Origin: MPNO01 sp965205995
GTDB lineage: Bacteria > Pseudomonadota > Alphaproteobacteria > MPNO01
Reading direction: 5' to 3'
Assembly (NCBI GenBank): GCA_965205995.1
Contig: OZ242200.1
Location: 3,038,001-3,102,000 of the forward strand
Length of the DNA stretch: 64,000 bases
The stretch's first letter is position 1. Every line of letters begins with the position of its first letter. The notes beneath the pieces were generated by a model. It ran no database searches. It worked only from the letters and a program-made list of their open reading frames with translations, and was not told the origin of the DNA. Of the stretch, positions 61,522 through 64,000 are shown piece after piece. Both the position numbers and the translations under genes were made by a program.

Positions 61522-61962
61522 ATGGACGGAACCGAGACCGCCGGGCAGGCCCGAACCCGCCCGCCGCAGACCTTCCGCTACGAGAAGCCGGCAGCGCAGT
61601 CGGACGACAAGGCGATCGTTTCGCTCTGCCAGACCGACATCATCCGCGGCGCGGTCCAGGTGGTGCGCGAGGGCGGCGACAACAACCTCCATTCGCACAA
61701 GGGCATGGACGGGTTCTGGATGGTGCTCAAGGGCCGGGTGCGCTGGCACGGCCCGGACGGGCCGATCGGCGAGTTCGGCGTCCATGAGGGCATCGTCATG
61801 CCGCGCAACGCGAAATACTGGTTCGAATCCGTCGGCGAGGAGACGCTCGAACTCCTCCAGGTCGTCGCCTTCGACCGCAGCGTCAAGAACGAACGCGTCG
61901 ACGTCGAGCCGCGCAAATTCGACGTCGACGCGACCGAGAGGTTCAACGGACGGACCTCCTGA
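61522..61962 (+). CDS. Cupin-domain protein
   Basis: 146 residues. REGGDNNLHSHKGMDGFWMVLKGRVRWHGPDG gives the His-x-His metal site of cupin motif 1, and VHEGIVMPRNAKYWFESVGEETLELLQV motif 2. Single-domain cupins act as dioxygenases, isomerases or regulators. It starts 12 bases after the ligase stop with GGAGGGATCGA upstream, so it is part of the same operon. Specific role unknown. Confidence 0.8.
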   Translation: MDGTETAGQARTRPPQTFRYEKPAAQSDDKAIVSLCQTDIIRGAVQVVREGGDNNLHSHKGMDGFWMVLKGRVRWHGPDGPIGEFGVHEGIVMPRNAKYWFESVGEETLELLQVVAFDRSVKNERVDVEPRKFDVDATERFNGRTS

Positions 61963-61996
61963 AGCTCCCCGGTTACCCCATTGTCAGGACACGCAA

Positions 61997-63601
61997 ATGG
62001 CCAAACGCCCGAACTTCCTTTTCTTCATTACCGACCAGCAGCGGGCGGATTACCTGGCCTGCGCCGGCCACCCGGTGCTGCGCACGCCCAATATCGATTC
62101 GATCGCCGAGGGCGGCCGGCGCTTCGACCGGTTCTACGTCGCGACCCCGGTCTGCATGCCCAACCGCTCGACCCTGATGACCGGCCGCATGCCGTCTTTG
62201 CACGGCGTGCGCTCGAACGGCACCGCGCTCACTTTGCGCGCCAACACCTTCGTCGATCTGATGCGGACGCATGGCTACCGGACGGCGCTCCTGGGCAAGA
62301 GCCATCTCCAGAACATGACCGGCATGCCGGCGATCGTCGAGCGCCCGGAGGCGCCCGAAGACCATCTGCCGCCGCCCGCCCCGTTCATGGAGGCGATGCG
62401 GCGCAGCGACGAGGACGGGCCGGTCGACGCGGAATCGCCGCAGGGCTGGCACGACGACCCGGGCTGGGATCTGCACTACCCGTTCTACGGCTTCGAGCAC
62501 GTCGATCTCTGCACCGAGCACGGCGACAAGGTGGGCGGGCATTACTGGCAATGGCTCAAGCAGCGCCACGCCGACCCGGACAGCCTGCGGGGCCCCAAGA
62601 ACGCCCTGCCGCACGACTACACGATGCCGCAGGCCTGGCGGACGGCGGTGCCGGAGGAGCTTTACCCGACCCGCTACGTGGCCGGGCGCACGGTCGATTT
62701 TCTCGAATCCCACGCGGCCGGGGGCGGCGATGCGCCGTTCTTCGCCATGGCCTCGTTCCCCGACCCGCACCACCCCTTCACCCCGCCGGGCAAATACTGG
62801 GGGATGTACAGCCCGGACGACATGACGCTCGATGCGTCCTTCTCCGCCAACAACGAGCCGCCGCCGCATGTCAGATGGGCGCGCGAGACCCGCGAGGCGG
62901 GGAACGCGGTCACCGACAGCCAGTCGCTGTTCGCGGTCTCGGAGCGCGAGGCGCGGGAGGCCTGCGCGCTGACCTGCGGCATGATCGCGATGATCGACGA
63001 TGCGGTGGGCGAGATCCTCGCCACCCTCGACCGCCTCGGCCTCGCCGAGGACACGGTGGTGATCTTCACCGCCGATCACGGCGACTATCTGGGCGATCAC
63101 CGGATCATGCTCAAGGGCCCGATCCACTATCAGAGCCTGATCCGGGTGCCGTTCCTGTGGAAGGACACCGCCGACCGCGCGGCGCCGATGGGCGCGACAT
63201 CGACGCTGTCGGGCACGCTCGACATCGCCCGCACCGTTCTCGATCGCGCCAGGATCGCCCCCTATAACGGCATCCAGGGCAAGTCGCTGATGCCGCTGAT
63301 CGACGGCGCGGCGGACGACCCGGACGCGGATATGGTGATCGAGGACGACCAGCAGCGCACCATCCTCGGTTTCTCGGAGCCGCCCCGCACGCGCACGCTG
63401 GTCACCGGAGGATGGCGCATGACGCTCTACCAGGGCGTCGACTGGGGCGAGCTCTACGACCTCGAGAACGACCCCTCGGAGCTGGTCAATCTGTGGGACG
63501 ACCCGGCCGCCGGCAACGCCAGGGCAGACTGCATGGAACGCCTCACCCGCCGCCAGATCGAGCTCGTCGACCGCAGCCCGTTGCCGACGAACAGGGCGTA
63601 G
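61997..63601 (+). CDS. Sulfatase family hydrolase (formylglycine-dependent type)
   Basis: 534 residues. NFLFFITDQQRADYLACAG supplies metal ligands; VCMPNRSTLMTGRMPS contains the C-x-P-x-R sulfatase signature with Cys53 as the residue converted to formylglycine; TALLGKSHLQNM and FTADHGDYLGDHRIM complete the alkaline-phosphatase-like site. No signal peptide, so it is cytoplasmic and needs a formylglycine-generating system (none here). It could remove sulfate from an aryl or alkyl sulfate before the ligase and box steps. Third gene of the rightward unit. Confidence 0.87.
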   Translation: MAKRPNFLFFITDQQRADYLACAGHPVLRTPNIDSIAEGGRRFDRFYVATPVCMPNRSTLMTGRMPSLHGVRSNGTALTLRANTFVDLMRTHGYRTALLGKSHLQNMTGMPAIVERPEAPEDHLPPPAPFMEAMRRSDEDGPVDAESPQGWHDDPGWDLHYPFYGFEHVDLCTEHGDKVGGHYWQWLKQRHADPDSLRGPKNALPHDYTMPQAWRTAVPEELYPTRYVAGRTVDFLESHAAGGGDAPFFAMASFPDPHHPFTPPGKYWGMYSPDDMTLDASFSANNEPPPHVRWARETREAGNAVTDSQSLFAVSEREAREACALTCGMIAMIDDAVGEILATLDRLGLAEDTVVIFTADHGDYLGDHRIMLKGPIHYQSLIRVPFLWKDTADRAAPMGATSTLSGTLDIARTVLDRARIAPYNGIQGKSLMPLIDGAADDPDADMVIEDDQQRTILGFSEPPRTRTLVTGGWRMTLYQGVDWGELYDLENDPSELVNLWDDPAAGNARADCMERLTRRQIELVDRSPLPTNRA

Positions 63602-63662
63602 GGTCGCTGGGCGGCGGTCGTTCTTCCCGCCCCCCCGAAACGCGGCCTGCGGAAGGGACCGA

Positions 63663-64000
63663 TCAGAGCAGCGCCGACGACCGTGAGAGTTCGGCGGCAG
63701 TGGCTACAAGTCCTTGTCCGGCGAGGATGGCAAGATAGTCTTGAACGCTGAGGGACGGCGCCACCAGACGCGCCCGTATCTTTCTGACGGCGTCGCGGAA
63801 TGACTCGGGCATCAGGTCGAGGTGGCTGGAAAGAAAGGCGTCGGGGTGTTGGACTTCGATCTCGAAAGGCGTGACCGCTGTTTCCGGAAAGTCCCGAAGG
63901 TTAAATGTGACGATCACGTCGCAGCGTCCGACTATGGCCGCGGCAAGAACGTGTCGGTCTTGGGGGTCGGGAAGTTCGAGCGAGGAAATCAGCGTTTCAT
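63663..64000 (-). CDS. PIN-domain protein (VapC-like), 5' end cut by the window
   Basis: The frame is open to the window edge; about 112 codons are visible. LELPDPQDRHVLAAAIVGRC and DVIVTFNLRDFPETAV carry the conserved acidic residues of a PIN-type RNase (PIN_3 group), followed by FEIEVQHPDAFLSSHLDL and a helical tail. These proteins usually act as toxins with an upstream antitoxin, which would lie beyond the right edge. It is convergent with the sulfatase gene. Confidence 0.75.
   Translation of the reverse strand, partial: ETLISSLELPDPQDRHVLAAAIVGRCDVIVTFNLRDFPETAVTPFEIEVQHPDAFLSSHLDLMPESFRDAVRKIRARLVAPSLSVQDYLAILAGQGLVATAAELSRSSALL

Overview
The window is high-GC throughout and has the coding style of an alphaproteobacterium. 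Lineage clues are a GcrA cell-cycle regulator (54800), groESL behind a CIRCE operator (14282-14743), an E. coli-type MntR regulator (48530) and a class Ia ribonucleotide reductase with paired NrdR boxes (43016-46029). A free-living Rhodospirillales-like organism is my best guess; nothing here fixes the genus. I see no phage, no complete insertion sequence and no CRISPR array.

Layout. 1-5 kb: end of hyuA, hyuB, a solute-binding protein interrupted by an in-frame TGA, and a two-module ABC permease. 5-12.5 kb: small catabolic genes (SnoaL-like proteins, alpha/beta hydrolase, TPP enzyme, Bcr/CflA-type exporter, amidohydrolase, luciferase-like monooxygenase). 12.5-15.4 kb: groESL with terminator, promoter and CIRCE, then a zinc-ribbon protein. 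15.4-18.7 kb: DUF2848 protein, arylformamidase-like hydrolase, UbiD decarboxylase. 18.7-19.33 kb is non-coding and holds a DnaA-box-like cluster (possible replication origin) and a promoter/hairpin pair that looks like a small RNA gene. 19.3-29.5 kb: SDR, a peroxiredoxin-like gene whose active-site cysteine codon is TGA, hydrolases, FAH-family enzyme, DUF1223 protein, a frameshifted binding-protein-like gene, a flavin monooxygenase, and an XRE/nuclease-like fusion behind a promoter-attenuator pair. 29.5-31.2 kb: palindromic repeats and hicAB. 31.3-35.1 kb: MDR dehydrogenase, acyl-CoA ligase, speD-speE. 35.2-41.1 kb: five-gene leftward operon (SDR, cysQ, tsaC, FAD dehydrogenase, acyl-CoA dehydrogenase). 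41.2-43 kb: two VOC proteins flanking a repeat block. 43-46.1 kb: nrdAB. 46.2-53.4 kb: molybdenum hydroxylase and mntR, divergent from a di-heme cytochrome plus a PhnDCE-type transporter. 53.4-55.2 kb: isocitrate-lyase-family enzyme, a MITE-like element, gcrA. 55.3-63.6 kb: benzoyl-CoA box genes with CoA ligase, cupin, sulfatase and amidase. The right edge cuts a PIN-domain gene.

How the genes fit together. Much of the window serves heterotrophic breakdown of aromatic and carboxylic compounds: aerobic benzoyl-CoA pathway genes around a shared promoter with a long palindrome, a UbiD decarboxylase, ring-cleavage-type VOC and hydrolase proteins, and acyl-CoA enzymes. These sit among conserved housekeeping genes (groESL, nrdAB, tsaC, cysQ, speDE, gcrA).

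The most noteworthy observations are: the probable selenocysteine peroxiredoxin at 20151-20621 with a SECIS-like hairpin at the expected distance; the MntR-linked cytochrome/ABC-transporter locus at 48.5-53.4 kb with two related operator-like dyads; the possible origin and small RNA at 18.7-19.2 kb; and the 34-bp palindrome over the box promoter. Three genes carry single-site lesions (2510, about 27160, about 42230) that may be real decay or sequence errors.
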